Shown in pieces: positions 1 through 9,522 of a stretch of DNA of 64,000 bases. The position numbers were made by a program, and so were the translations under genes. Source of the DNA: Rhodococcus sp. Leaf278 (GTDB lineage Bacteria; Actinomycetota; Actinomycetes; Mycobacteriales; Mycobacteriaceae); assembly GCF_001426085.1 (NCBI RefSeq), contig NZ_LMRR01000001.1:125539-189538 (forward strand). Direction: 5' to 3'. Position 1 is the first letter of the stretch, and each line of letters opens with the position of its first letter. A model generated the notes under the pieces. It was given only the letters and a program-made list of their open reading frames with translations. It did not search any database and was not told the DNA's origin.

Positions 1-48
1 CGCTGATCATTCGCGACGACGGTCTCCACTGCTGAGGATCAACGACGG

Positions 49-1332
49 ATGTCCGTAACCACGCTGCACCACCATCACGCTCGCTCCGCTCTGCGCTCGC
101 CCGGACGGGCCACCGCTCCCGCATCGCGCGTCCAACTCGTCGCACCCGATCTACGCATCGTCGACAGCCCCGTGGCGTCGGTGCTCCGGGTGGCGTGCGT
201 CGAAGGCCCCATCTCCCGCGACAGTGCTGCTCGCACAACAGGATTGAGCATTGCCACGGTCAACCGTCAGGTATCGGCTCTGCTCGGTGTCGGGCTGCTG
301 CGGGAGCGCGCGGACCTGACGGCGTCGGGCGCAGTCGGACGGCCCCGGGTGCCGTTCGAGGTCAACCACGAACCCTTCTCCACGATCGGCATCCACATCG
401 GTGCCGTCGTCACCGGCATCACGGTCAGCGACCTGCGCGGCCGCATCCTCGGCGCTGTCGAGATTCCGACGCCAGGTGGATCCTCCGACGCGGCCCTGAC
501 TTCCGTCACTCGCAGTGCCGGTGCCTTTGCCGGACGCTGGCATCGCCGTACACCGCTGTGGGTCGGGGTAGCCATCGGCGGCCGTGTCGACACCACGAAT
601 GGCACCGTCGACCATCCACGCCTGGGGTGGGAGAACGGCCGCGTCGCCGGCATCATCGGCGGCGGGCTAGGCCTTCCCATCTCGGTCTCCGGGCACGTCG
701 AGGCGATGGCGGCCTCGGAATTGTTGCTCGCACCTCGACTGTCGGATACCGCGGCAGCACAGAGCGCAACCGGAACCTCCCTGTACTTCTACGCTCGCGA
801 GACTGCAGGCATGGCTCTGACCATCGACGGCCGGGTCCACACCCCGGCGAGCGGGCCCGGGTCCATCGCCCACCTGCCCACCGGGTCGTCGGCGCTGTGC
901 GGCTGCGGTAATCGAGGCTGCCTCGAGGCCTCCGTCAGTGATCGAGCGATGGTCGCTGCCGCTGTCGACCGCAAAATCCTTCAGCCGCAACCACGTCCGA
1001 GTATCGCTGCGGTGTACCAGGCAGCACAGAGCGGTTCGGAGGCGGCGCGAGAACTGTTGGTCGAACGCGCTCGGATACTGGGACGGACGGTGGCGCTGCT
1101 GCGGGACATGTTCAATCCGGATCGCGTTGTCCTCGGGGGTCAGGCGTTCACCACGTACCCGGCCGGAATCCCGCACGTGGGCGAGGCCTTCGCCGCGAAT
1201 TCCACGTTGGCACGCCGGGATATTCGCGTCACCGGATTCGGCGACCGGGTGCAGGAATACGCCGCGACGGTGGTCTCGCTGAGCTCTCTGTACTCCGATC
1301 CGCTCGCGTCGATGCGCAGGGCCGCCGCGTAG
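49..1332 (+). CDS. ROK-family transcriptional regulator
   Basis: A 427-aa protein with the two-part ROK repressor layout. An N-terminal winged helix-turn-helix lies at about residues 45-95 (it includes 'SIATVNRQVSALLGVGLL'), followed by a sugar-kinase-fold ROK domain. The zinc motif CGCGNRGC lies near residue 283. The phosphate-binding motif is degenerate (GIHIGAVVTG instead of DxGGT), which suggests a sugar-sensing repressor rather than an active kinase. The ATG start is the only good one near the window edge. Its target is unknown; in related actinomycetes such regulators often sit near sugar or cell-wall genes, and mshA follows two genes downstream. Confidence 0.85.
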   Translation: MSVTTLHHHHARSALRSPGRATAPASRVQLVAPDLRIVDSPVASVLRVACVEGPISRDSAARTTGLSIATVNRQVSALLGVGLLRERADLTASGAVGRPRVPFEVNHEPFSTIGIHIGAVVTGITVSDLRGRILGAVEIPTPGGSSDAALTSVTRSAGAFAGRWHRRTPLWVGVAIGGRVDTTNGTVDHPRLGWENGRVAGIIGGGLGLPISVSGHVEAMAASELLLAPRLSDTAAAQSATGTSLYFYARETAGMALTIDGRVHTPASGPGSIAHLPTGSSALCGCGNRGCLEASVSDRAMVAAAVDRKILQPQPRPSIAAVYQAAQSGSEAARELLVERARILGRTVALLRDMFNPDRVVLGGQAFTTYPAGIPHVGEAFAANSTLARRDIRVTGFGDRVQEYAATVVSLSSLYSDPLASMRRAAA

Positions 1333-1343
1333 GTTCACCTGTC

Positions 1344-2207
1344 ATGAACAAGCCCGATACGAGCACCCCTGCAGCAGGACCGGTTCGCCAGACCACCGGG
1401 ATCGACGGAGCCAACATCGTCTACCGCGTCAGCGGTGACCCTGATGCGAGGCCACTGGTTCTGCTGCACGGATGGGCGCAGAGCTCGGCGTGCTGGGGCG
1501 AGGGATTGCTGGCGGACTTGGCCGAGCGGTACCGCGTAGTGGCCGTCGACCTGCGTGGTCACGGCTACTCCGATGCCCCTACGACGGGGTACGCCGACTC
1601 GAAGATCTGGGCCGGGGACGTCGAGGCAGTGCTCGCTGCAGAGAGCATCACCGCCGACGCGGTGCTTCTGGGCTGGTCCTACGGCGGCCTGGTGATCTGT
1701 GACTATCTCGCCGAACACGGATCGGGCGCGGTAGCGGGCATCGTGCTCGTCGGCGCGATCACCAGCATCGGAAGGGGAGAAGCGGGCGGACGCGTGGGGA
1801 CGGCCATGCGGGCGGCCATCCCCGGTGCGATGGCCGAGGAGCCGCGCGTTGCCATCAAGGCGCTCGGTAGCTTCGGGCACGCGCTGACCGGGCCGACAGA
1901 AGGCAAGGGCACGGAGGCGCAGGCGTTGTTCGGGTTGACGCTGTCCACGAGGCCACGGGTTCGGGCCGCCTTGTTCGATCGAGCGGTCGGCCACGACGAC
2001 CTGCTGCGCAGCCTCGACATCCCGGCCTTCGTGCTGCACGGAACCGAGGACACCGTCGTCGACGTCTCTGCCGGACGGCACGCCGCGGAACTGATTCCCG
2101 CGGTCGTGGAGTCGTACTGGGAGGGCGTCGACCACGGACCGTTCGTCGCCGATCCCGAGCGGTTCTTCGTCGAGGTCAGCGAGTTCGTGGACGGTCTGAG
2201 TGTGTAA
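1344..2207 (+). CDS. alpha/beta-fold hydrolase
   Basis: A 287-aa single-domain alpha/beta hydrolase, probably cytoplasmic because no signal peptide is visible. The oxyanion-hole region reads LLHGWAQS near residue 32. The nucleophile elbow GWSYGG lies near residue 110, the acidic residue in HGTEDTVVD near residue 232, and the catalytic histidine in VDHGPF near residue 257. The substrate cannot be told from sequence; the family includes esterases, haloperoxidase-like enzymes and epoxide hydrolases. It starts 11 bp after the ROK gene, and a TAGGTT hexamer 8 bp before the ATG may be a -10 element. Confidence 0.85.
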   Translation: MNKPDTSTPAAGPVRQTTGIDGANIVYRVSGDPDARPLVLLHGWAQSSACWGEGLLADLAERYRVVAVDLRGHGYSDAPTTGYADSKIWAGDVEAVLAAESITADAVLLGWSYGGLVICDYLAEHGSGAVAGIVLVGAITSIGRGEAGGRVGTAMRAAIPGAMAEEPRVAIKALGSFGHALTGPTEGKGTEAQALFGLTLSTRPRVRAALFDRAVGHDDLLRSLDIPAFVLHGTEDTVVDVSAGRHAAELIPAVVESYWEGVDHGPFVADPERFFVEVSEFVDGLSV

Positions 2208-2278
2208 CGACAGGTCAGTCTGGTCGCTCCGCAGGCTCCGCTCCTGCCCGGTCGTCTGAAGGGGTAGTTCTCGAGACG

Positions 2279-2284
2279 TAATGT
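2279..2284 (+). promoter_or_regulatory. -10 element of leaderless mshA promoter
   Basis: TAATGT lies exactly six bases before the GTG of mshA. This is the TANNNT-N6-start spacing of actinobacterial leaderless transcripts. The intervening GGAGGC is too close to the start to work as a normal ribosome binding site. Confidence 0.5.
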
Positions 2285-2290
2285 GGAGGC

Positions 2291-3634
2291 GTGCACACTG
2301 AGGGAGTGACTGGACACCAGCTGAGCAGGGTCGCTGTGTTGTCCTTGCATACCTCCCCCCTGGCGCAACCCGGAACGGGCGACGCGGGTGGCATGAACGT
2401 CTACGTGTTGCAGAGCGCCAAAGAGCTGGCCAAGCGGGGTGTGGAGGTCGAGATCTTCACCCGGGCGACGGCGTCGACCGACGCTCCCGTCGTCGAGGCA
2501 GCGCCCGGAGTGTTGGTCCGCAACATCGTTGCAGGCCCGTTCGAGGGCCTGGACAAACACGACCTGCCCACTCAGCTGTGCGCGTTCGCGGCCGGGGTGT
2601 TGCGTGAGGAAGCTCGGCACGAACCCGGCTACTACGACTTGGTGCACTCGCACTACTGGCTCTCGGGGCAGGTGGGTTGGCTCGCACGCGATCGCTGGGG
2701 AGTGCCTCTGGTACACACCGCGCACACGCTCGCTGCCGTCAAGAACGCGTCGATGGCGCAGGGCGACTCACCGGAACCCGCGGCGCGCCAGATCGGCGAG
2801 CAGCAAGTGGTGGCCGAGGCAGACCGGCTGATCGCCAACACGACCGAGGAAGCGAAGTCCCTCGTGGAGATCTACGGGGCTTCGCAGGACGCGATAGACG
2901 TGGTTGCGCCGGGAGCCGATCTGGCGCAATACAATCCGGGGGACAAGCTCGCGGCCCGCGCCGAACTGGGTCTGAACCCGGACGAGTCGATCGTCGCCTT
3001 CGTCGGCCGCATCCAACCGCTCAAGGCTCCGGACGTGCTCATCGCCGCGGCCGCCGAAGTGCTGCAGCGAGATCCGTCCTCGCCGCTGCGGGTCCTCATC
3101 GTCGGTGGGCCGTCGGGCAGCGGGTTGGATCGGCCCGACAGTCTCATCGAGCTGGCCGAGAATCTCGGAATCACCCCGCGGGTGACGTTCATGCCGCCGC
3201 AACCATCGTCGCGTCTGGCGCAGATCTACCGCGCCGCGGATGTTGTTGCGGTACCGAGTTACAACGAATCGTTCGGCCTGGTCGCGATCGAAGCCCAGGC
3301 CTGCGGAACGCCGGTGTTGGCAGCCGACGTCGGCGGTCTCGGTGTGGCCGTGCGATCGGGCGAGACCGGACGGCTGGTGCAGGGACACCGCACCGAGGAT
3401 TGGGCCGATGCGCTCGCCTCGATGCTGGCAGATCGAACTGCATTGGCGGACATGGCAACTGCGGCACCCCGACACGCCCGAAACTTCTCGTGGGAGCACA
3501 CCGCGGACGGTCTTATCGAGAGCTACCGGCAGGCCAAATTCCATTTCGACCGTGGCGAGGCACCGAGTGAGTTCTCACCGCGACGCGTCCGAGGATTGTC
3601 GAAACTACGCAGATCAGGAGCAGTGACTGCATGA
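2291..3634 (+). CDS. mshA: D-inositol-3-phosphate glycosyltransferase (mycothiol step 1)
   Basis: A GT4-family glycosyltransferase of 447 aa that transfers GlcNAc from UDP-GlcNAc to 1-L-myo-inositol-1-phosphate, opening mycothiol synthesis. Visible features are the N-terminal [12 protein letters not shown] loop (around residues 31-42), the HSHYWLSG segment, the sugar-nucleotide domain motif [12 protein letters not shown], and the C-terminal donor-binding run [20 protein letters not shown] with its E-x7-E pair. Length and motifs match MshA closely. The GTG start is supported by the leaderless promoter; a second in-frame GTG lies 15 bases downstream. Its stop overlaps the next ATG by 4 bp, as in mycobacteria. 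Confidence 0.95.
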   Translation: MHTEGVTGHQLSRVAVLSLHTSPLAQPGTGDAGGMNVYVLQSAKELAKRGVEVEIFTRATASTDAPVVEAAPGVLVRNIVAGPFEGLDKHDLPTQLCAFAAGVLREEARHEPGYYDLVHSHYWLSGQVGWLARDRWGVPLVHTAHTLAAVKNASMAQGDSPEPAARQIGEQQVVAEADRLIANTTEEAKSLVEIYGASQDAIDVVAPGADLAQYNPGDKLAARAELGLNPDESIVAFVGRIQPLKAPDVLIAAAAEVLQRDPSSPLRVLIVGGPSGSGLDRPDSLIELAENLGITPRVTFMPPQPSSRLAQIYRAADVVAVPSYNESFGLVAIEAQACGTPVLAADVGGLGVAVRSGETGRLVQGHRTEDWADALASMLADRTALADMATAAPRHARNFSWEHTADGLIESYRQAKFHFDRGEAPSEFSPRRVRGLSKLRRSGAVTA

Positions 3635-4128
3635 GCGAGACCGCCGAACTGATCGACCGGGTCCTGAAGGATCGCGAACTGGACTACACGCGGCGCGGCG
3701 AGGTGTTCACCGTCGAACTGCCCGGGGAACGCAAACTGAAGACGACGACGATGTTGACCGTCGGACATCACGGGGTGCGTATCGAGGCGTTCGTCTGCCG
3801 CAAGCCCGACGAGAACTTCGAGGGCGTCTACAAGTACCTGCTGCGTCGCAACCGTCGGCTGTACGGAGTGCACTACACCATCGACAAGGTCGGCGATATC
3901 TATCTCGTGGGCCGAATGTCGTTGCGGGCCGTCGACGGTGACGAACTCGACCGAATCTTCGGTCAGACCCTCGAGGCCGCCGACGGCGACTTCAACGTGC
4001 TGCTCGAACTGGGATTCGCGGAGTCCATCAAACGCGAATGGGCGTGGCGGGTCTCGCGCGGCGAATCGTTGGCGAACCTGAAGGCGTTCGAGCACCTGGT
4101 GGGAGCAGACAAGGCCGAGCAACCGTAA
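3631..4128 (+). CDS. YbjN-domain protein
   Basis: A 165-aa cytoplasmic protein with a YbjN-type fold, translationally coupled to mshA by an ATGA overlap. The conserved actinobacterial segment includes [20 protein letters not shown] and [14 protein letters not shown]. The same gene follows mshA in mycobacteria (from memory, Rv0487). YbjN proteins are type III secretion chaperone-like folds with no assigned enzymatic activity. The pairing with mshA suggests a role linked to mycothiol or its regulation, but that is inference. Confidence 0.8.
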   Translation: MSETAELIDRVLKDRELDYTRRGEVFTVELPGERKLKTTTMLTVGHHGVRIEAFVCRKPDENFEGVYKYLLRRNRRLYGVHYTIDKVGDIYLVGRMSLRAVDGDELDRIFGQTLEAADGDFNVLLELGFAESIKREWAWRVSRGESLANLKAFEHLVGADKAEQP

Positions 4129-4173
4129 CTCGCTCGAAATGGGTCGGTGTCGCTGCCCGTAACGTCCGGTTCA

Positions 4174-4179
4174 TAACCT
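4174..4179 (+). promoter_or_regulatory. -10 element of leaderless permease promoter
   Basis: TAACCT lies seven bases before the ATG at 4187, with no Shine-Dalgarno sequence between. It fits the TANNNT-N7-ATG leaderless pattern seen repeatedly in this window. Confidence 0.45.
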
Positions 4180-4186
4180 GATTGTC

Positions 4187-5617
4187 ATGACCAGGCCTGA
4201 GGATGCCCGCCCGCCGGTGCTGCAGATGTTCGGTTACGGTCTGCAACACATTCTCTCGATGTTCGGTGGCGTCATCGCCGTACCGATCATCGTCGGTGGA
4301 GCGGCCGGCCTGTCCGGTTCCGATCAAGCCCTGCTGATTTCGTGCGCGCTGTTCGTCAGCGGCGTCGCCACCGTGCTGCAGACCGTCGGTATTCCGTACT
4401 TCGGGTCGCAACTGCCGCTGGTGCAGGGCATTTCGTTCGCCTCCGTCTCGACGGTACTGACGATCATCGGTAGTGCCGAGGACGGCCGAACCGGATTGCG
4501 CACGGTCCTCGGCGCAGTTCTGGTGGCCGCGCTCATCGGTTTGGCCATCGCGCCGTTCTTCTCGAAGGTCATTCGCTTCTTCCCGCCGCTGGTGACCGGC
4601 AGCATCATCACCGTAATCGGTCTGTCCCTGATGCCGGTCGCAGCGCGGTGGATCACCGGCCAGGAAATGGTGGGCGGTGCCCCGAACCCGAACTATCTCG
4701 ATCCCGCCAATATCGGGCTGGCGATGTTCACCCTCCTCGCCGTGCTGGTGATGACCAAGATTCCGGGTCTGTCGAGGCTGTCGATTCTGCTCGGACTCGT
4801 TGTCGGCACCATCGCCGCGCTGATCGTCGGTAAAACCGACTTCGACGGTGTCGGCGACGCGTCCGTGGTGGCCGTACCGACGCCGTTCGCATTCGGGTCT
4901 CCGATCTTCGCCATCGGTGCGATCGTGTCGATGACCATCGTGATTCTGGTGATCATGGTCGAGACCACCGCCGACATCCTCGCCGTCGGTGAGGTCGTCG
5001 GAACCGACGTCGACTCCAAGCGCGTCGGAGACGGACTGCGCGCCGACATGGTGTCCTCGGCCGTCGCCCCGATCTTCAACACCTTTCCGGCGACGGCCTT
5101 CGCGCAGAACGTCGGCCTGGTGGCGATGACCGGCATCAAGAGCCGCTTCGTCGTCGCGGTGGGCGGCGGCGTGCTTGCGCTGCTGGGCCTTTCGCCGGTC
5201 CTCGCTGCAGTCGTCGGTGTCGTCCCGCTGCCGGTACTCGGCGGGGCAGGCATCGCCCTGTTCGGAACCGTCGCGGCCAGCGGCATCCGCACCCTCGGCA
5301 AGGTGAACTACGACAACAACTCCAACGTGGTCATCGTGGCGGTGACCTTGGCGTTCGGCCTCATTCCCGTTGTCGCGAGCGACTTCTGGGACAAATTCCC
5401 GGACTGGTTCGTCACCATCTTCCATTCCGGAATCAGTGCCGCCAGCATCGTCGCGGTGGTCCTCAACGTATTCTTCAACGTATTCAGACCCGGTACGCCG
5501 CCGAACCCATCGGTGGTGGCAGCCGGACCGGCAGTGATGGTGCGTGAGGACGAAGCACGAATACTCCGTGAAGGCGGCAGCTTGCCCGACAAAGCCGAGC
5601 CCAACAAGGACTCCTGA
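4187..5617 (+). CDS. nucleobase:cation symporter-2 family permease (uracil/xanthine type)
   Basis: A 476-aa polytopic membrane protein of the NAT/NCS2 family. The N-terminal GYGLQHILSMFGG is the family's conserved first-helix QH motif. The NAT signature appears as QNVGLVAMTG near residue 307. Length and hydrophobic profile fit the usual 12-14 transmembrane segments. It should import uracil, xanthine or uric acid with protons or sodium; the exact base cannot be decided. The BMP lipoprotein starts 75 bp downstream, so the permease probably leads a nucleobase/nucleoside uptake operon extending to 10787. Confidence 0.88.
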   Translation: MTRPEDARPPVLQMFGYGLQHILSMFGGVIAVPIIVGGAAGLSGSDQALLISCALFVSGVATVLQTVGIPYFGSQLPLVQGISFASVSTVLTIIGSAEDGRTGLRTVLGAVLVAALIGLAIAPFFSKVIRFFPPLVTGSIITVIGLSLMPVAARWITGQEMVGGAPNPNYLDPANIGLAMFTLLAVLVMTKIPGLSRLSILLGLVVGTIAALIVGKTDFDGVGDASVVAVPTPFAFGSPIFAIGAIVSMTIVILVIMVETTADILAVGEVVGTDVDSKRVGDGLRADMVSSAVAPIFNTFPATAFAQNVGLVAMTGIKSRFVVAVGGGVLALLGLSPVLAAVVGVVPLPVLGGAGIALFGTVAASGIRTLGKVNYDNNSNVVIVAVTLAFGLIPVVASDFWDKFPDWFVTIFHSGISAASIVAVVLNVFFNVFRPGTPPNPSVVAAGPAVMVREDEARILREGGSLPDKAEPNKDS

Positions 5618-5692
5618 GTGAAATCCTGCGCACCCTCGCCCGCGCGAGTAGCGTCCCGAACCAGACGAAACACATCTAAATTGGAGGACATC

Positions 5693-6784
5693 TTGTCATT
5701 CGTTACCCGCACGAGTACGCGGAAGGCAGCACTCGGCGGCGTCGCGTCGCTCGGTGCCATCGCCCTGATCGCAGGCTGTGGATCCGCACCCGAGAACGAA
5801 GGATCGGGCGGAGGCGAATCCAGTGACTTCCTGCCCTGCATGGTCTCCGACAGTGGCGGATTCGACGACAAGTCGTTCAACCAGCTCGGGTTCGAGGGTT
5901 TGACCGAGGCATCCCAGGAGCTCGGCGTCGAGCCCCGCACCGTCGAGTCCGCGTCGCCCACCGACTACGCGCCCAACATCAACAACCTCGTCGATCAGGG
6001 CTGCAACCTCATCGTCACCGTCGGATTCGACCTGGCCGACGCGACCAAGGTCGCGGCCGAGGCGAACAGCGACATCGATTTCGCGATCATCGACGACTCG
6101 ACCATCGATCTGCCGAACGTCAAGCCGCTGACGTACGACGCGTCGCAGTCGGCATTCCTCGCCGGTTACGCCGCCGCGAGCTACAGCACCACCGGAGTGG
6201 TCGGTACGTTCGGCGGCTCCCAGTTGCCGACCGTCACCATCTTCATGGACGGCTTCGCCGACGGCGTGAACTACTTCAATGAGCAGAAGGGCGAGGCAGT
6301 CCGCGTCATCGGCTGGGACGTGCCCTCGCAGAACGGCTCGTTCACCGGCGGATTCACCGCCAACGAGGTCGCCAAGAACACCGCCCAGGGCTTGATCGAC
6401 CAGAACGCCGACGTCATCTTCCCGGTCGGTGGACCCATCTATCAGAGTGCGGCGCAGGCCATTCGGGACTCCTCGCGTCCGGTCGCCCTGATCGGTGCCG
6501 ACGCAGACGTTTTCGAGTCCGACCCGTCGGTCGGCGACCTGTTGCTGACCTCGGTCACCAAGGGCCTCAAGACCAGCGTGGACGAGGTAGTCGCCAACTC
6601 CGGCGCAGATTCGTTCGACAACACCCCGTACGTGGGCACCCTCGAGAACGACGGCGTCGGCATCGCACCGTTCCACGACTTCGAGCCCAAGGTCGACCCC
6701 GCACTGCAGGGCGAGCTGGATACGATCAAGGCCGGCATCATCGACGGGTCCATCACCGTCGAGTCGCCGTCGGCACCCAAGTAG
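5693..6784 (+). CDS. BMP-family nucleoside-binding lipoprotein
   Basis: Substrate-binding lipoprotein of a BMP/PnrA-type ABC importer, about 363 aa. I place the start at TTG 5693 because a GGAGG ribosome site (5683-5687) precedes it by five bases. The product then opens with a compact signal peptide and the lipobox LIAGC. An upstream GTG at 5618 would add 25 unhelpful residues. The mature protein has family features SDSGGFDDKSFNQLGFEG and VDQGCNLIVTVGFDLADA. It lies directly before its ATPase and two permeases. The ligand is probably purine or pyrimidine nucleosides, as known for PnrA-like proteins. Confidence 0.9.
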   Translation: MSFVTRTSTRKAALGGVASLGAIALIAGCGSAPENEGSGGGESSDFLPCMVSDSGGFDDKSFNQLGFEGLTEASQELGVEPRTVESASPTDYAPNINNLVDQGCNLIVTVGFDLADATKVAAEANSDIDFAIIDDSTIDLPNVKPLTYDASQSAFLAGYAAASYSTTGVVGTFGGSQLPTVTIFMDGFADGVNYFNEQKGEAVRVIGWDVPSQNGSFTGGFTANEVAKNTAQGLIDQNADVIFPVGGPIYQSAAQAIRDSSRPVALIGADADVFESDPSVGDLLLTSVTKGLKTSVDEVVANSGADSFDNTPYVGTLENDGVGIAPFHDFEPKVDPALQGELDTIKAGIIDGSITVESPSAPK

Positions 6785-6806
6785 CACCAAGCGGTCGTAA
6801 AGGGAT

Positions 6807-8309
6807 ATGAAGCTCGAACTTCGCGGTATCACCAAACGATTCGGCTCGTTGATCGCCAACGACCACATCGATCTGAGTGTCGAATCCGGCGAGATCCACT
6901 GCCTCCTCGGCGAGAACGGTGCAGGCAAGTCCACGTTGATGAACGTGCTCAGTGGCCTGTATCGCGCCGAGGAGGGCCAGATTCTGCTCGACGACGTGGA
7001 CCAGAATTTCGCCGGACCGGGCGAGGCGATGACCGCCGGCATCGGCATGGTGCATCAGCACTTCATGCTGATTCCGGTGTTCACCGTGGCCGAGAACATC
7101 GTGCTCGGTAACGAAACCACCTCGCTCGGTGGACGACTCGATCTCGTGGCAGCACGAAAGCTGGTACGAGAGATCTCCGCGAGGTTCGGCTTCGATCTCG
7201 ATCCCGATGCTCTCGTCGACGACCTACCCGTCGGCGTGCAGCAGCGGGTGGAGATCGTCAAAGCACTGTCTCGTGAGGCCAAGGTGCTCGTGTTCGACGA
7301 GCCGACGGCAGTCCTGACGCCACAGGAAACCGATGATCTGATGAGGATCATGCGCGAGCTCGCGGCGTCGGGCACCACCATCGTCTTCATCACCCACAAG
7401 CTGCGCGAAGTACGCGAAGTGGCCGACAAGATCACCGTCATCCGGCTCGGCAAGGTCGTCGGCGAAGCGCAGCCGACCGCCAGCAACACCGAACTCGCGG
7501 CCATGATGGTGGGACGCGATGTGCAGCTGACCGTCTCGAAGGATCCCGCCGCTCCGGGAGCAGCAGCGCTGGTCGTCGAGAACTTGTCGGTGTTCGACGC
7601 CCAGGGCAACAAGACCGTCGACGACGTCAGCCTCGAGGTCGCGGCAGGGGAGATTCTCGCCGTCGCCGGAGTGCAGGGCAACGGTCAGACCGAATTCGTC
7701 GAGGCTCTGCTCGGGTTGCAGGACAACGTATCCGGAAAGATCAGCCTCGACGGTCGTTCGCTGGTCGGATCGACGGTGCAGGACGTGCTCGACGCCGGAG
7801 TCGGCTTCGTGCCGGAGGACCGTACCGTCGACGGATTGGTGGGGGAGTTCTCGATCGCCGAGAACCTGATGCTCGATCGCTCGAACAGCATGCCGTTCGT
7901 GCGGCGAGGAGCAGTCCAGCGTGACTACCTGGAGAAGTTCGCATCGGAGAAGCTGACCGAATTCGATGTGCGGGCACCGGGAATCGGGACCGCCGTCGGA
8001 CGCCTGTCCGGTGGTAACCAGCAGAAGGTGGTGCTCGCACGCGAATTGAGCCGCGATCTGCGGCTGTTCGTCGCGGCCCAGCCGACTCGCGGAATCGACG
8101 TCGGGTCGATCGAATTCGTGCACAAGCGCATCGTCGCCACTCGGGATTCGGGGATCCCGGTCATCGTGGTGTCGAGCGAACTGGATGAGGTCTCCGCACT
8201 GGCCGACCGCATCGCCGTCATGTATCGAGGAGCAATCGTGGGAATCGTCCCCGGGGATACGTCCCGCGAAACACTCGGCTTGATGATGGGCGGTGAGCGT
8301 GGTGAATAG
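6807..8309 (+). CDS. ABC importer ATPase with duplicated nucleotide-binding domains
   Basis: A 500-aa fused double ATPase typical of sugar/nucleoside CUT2-BMP importers. Domain 1 has a canonical Walker A (GENGAGKST, near residue 38), signature LPVGVQQR and Walker B VLVFDEPTAVL. Domain 2 has a degenerate Walker A (GVQGNGQTE), a good signature LSGGNQQK and a modified Walker B (LFVAAQPTRGIDVG). This normal asymmetry means one catalytic and one mainly regulatory site. It energises the permeases encoded next; its 3' end overlaps permease 1 by 17 bp. Confidence 0.92.
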   Translation: MKLELRGITKRFGSLIANDHIDLSVESGEIHCLLGENGAGKSTLMNVLSGLYRAEEGQILLDDVDQNFAGPGEAMTAGIGMVHQHFMLIPVFTVAENIVLGNETTSLGGRLDLVAARKLVREISARFGFDLDPDALVDDLPVGVQQRVEIVKALSREAKVLVFDEPTAVLTPQETDDLMRIMRELAASGTTIVFITHKLREVREVADKITVIRLGKVVGEAQPTASNTELAAMMVGRDVQLTVSKDPAAPGAAALVVENLSVFDAQGNKTVDDVSLEVAAGEILAVAGVQGNGQTEFVEALLGLQDNVSGKISLDGRSLVGSTVQDVLDAGVGFVPEDRTVDGLVGEFSIAENLMLDRSNSMPFVRRGAVQRDYLEKFASEKLTEFDVRAPGIGTAVGRLSGGNQQKVVLARELSRDLRLFVAAQPTRGIDVGSIEFVHKRIVATRDSGIPVIVVSSELDEVSALADRIAVMYRGAIVGIVPGDTSRETLGLMMGGERGE

Positions 8310-9522
8310 CGCCGAGCAACCCTCGAAGTCGCATGTGGTGCTTCGGCAGATCTTCACCGGCAGTGCCATCATCTCGGTTCTCGCAGTACTGCTCGCACTG
8401 ATCGTCGGTGCCGTACTCATCGCCGCGACCAATACCGGTGTTCAGGAGTCGGCAGGCTACTTCTTCTCGCGCCCCTCGGACATGCTGAAGGCCATCTGGG
8501 ATTCCGTTGCCGGGGCGTACTCGTCGTTGTTCCAGGGCTCGGTGTACAACTTCCGTCGACCCGGGTTCGAGAACGGCATCCGCCCGCTGACCGAGACTCT
8601 GACGTTCGCCACTCCCTTGATCGTCGCGGGACTCGGTGTGGCCCTTGCCTTCCGCGTCGGCATGTTCAACATCGGTGGTCGTGGCCAGATGCTCATCGCC
8701 GCGGCGTGTGCAGGCTGGGTCGGATTCGGAGTCAGCCTGCCCGCCGGCATCCATCTGCTGGTGGCCGTCGTCGCAGGCGTTGTCGGCGGCGCGGTCTGGG
8801 GTGGCATCGCCGGATTCCTCAAGGCCCGCACCGGTGCCCACGAGGTGATCGTCACGATCATGCTCAATTACATTGCGTTCTACTTCATTTCGTACCTCCT
8901 GCGTACCCCCGGCGCGCTACAGGCACCGGGATCGAACAATCCCAAGACGGCCCCCATCGAATCCACCGCCGTGTTCCCGAAACTCTTCGGCGACAAGTAC
9001 AATCTGCACCTCGGGTTCGTGCTGGTCATCCTCGTGACCGTCGCGGTGTGGTGGCTGCTCGAGCGATCGAGCCTCGGATTTCGTTTCCGCGCCGTGGGCG
9101 AGAACCCGCACGCGTCACGCGTCGCCGGAATGAACGTCAACCGCATCTACCTGTACGCGATGATCCTGTCCGGAGCTCTCGTCGGCCTGGCCGGAGTTGC
9201 CCAGGTGCTCGGTACGGTCACCACCGGCTTCAGCGCCGACATCGACGCCGGCATCGGATTCGACGCCATCACCGTCGCTCTGCTCGGCCGATCGAAACCG
9301 TGGGGCGTGTTCTTCGCGGGAATCCTGTTCGGTGCGTTCAAGGCCGGCGGGTTCGCCATGCAAGCGGCCGAGGGCGTACCCATCGACATCGTGCTCGTCG
9401 TGCAGTCGGTGATCGTGCTGTTCATCGCTGCGCCGCCACTGGTGCGAGCGGTGTTCCGATTACCGAAACCAGGCGAAGAGAAGCTCGCGAAAGCCGAGAC
9501 CGCGAAGGTCGGTGCACTGTGA
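8293..9522 (+). CDS. nucleoside ABC importer permease 1
   Basis: A 409-aa polytopic permease of the branched-chain/CUT2-like permease family, the partner of the double ATPase. The segment FRVGMFNIGGRGQMLIAA is the conserved family loop, followed by the cytoplasmic coupling region RFRAVGENPHASRVAGMN. It starts at GTG 8293 inside the end of the ATPase gene; GTG 8299 is an alternative. The stop overlaps the next GTG (GTGA), so both permeases are probably made in equal amounts. Confidence 0.9.
   Translation: MSVVNSAEQPSKSHVVLRQIFTGSAIISVLAVLLALIVGAVLIAATNTGVQESAGYFFSRPSDMLKAIWDSVAGAYSSLFQGSVYNFRRPGFENGIRPLTETLTFATPLIVAGLGVALAFRVGMFNIGGRGQMLIAAACAGWVGFGVSLPAGIHLLVAVVAGVVGGAVWGGIAGFLKARTGAHEVIVTIMLNYIAFYFISYLLRTPGALQAPGSNNPKTAPIESTAVFPKLFGDKYNLHLGFVLVILVTVAVWWLLERSSLGFRFRAVGENPHASRVAGMNVNRIYLYAMILSGALVGLAGVAQVLGTVTTGFSADIDAGIGFDAITVALLGRSKPWGVFFAGILFGAFKAGGFAMQAAEGVPIDIVLVVQSVIVLFIAAPPLVRAVFRLPKPGEEKLAKAETAKVGAL

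Noticed and set aside
4129..4186. Riboswitch upstream of the nucleobase permease
   Set aside because: The gap is only 58 bp and the likely promoter is leaderless, leaving no room for an aptamer.
4028..5425. 465-codon open frame on the minus strand
   Set aside because: It is antisense to the nucleobase permease; the product is full of Asp, Arg, His and Gln runs from GC-skewed codons, with no domain or ribosome site.
8706..9518. Apparent 271-residue N-terminal extension of ABC permease 2
   Set aside because: It overlaps permease 1 entirely in another frame; the GTGA overlap at 9519 gives a normal permease N-terminus.
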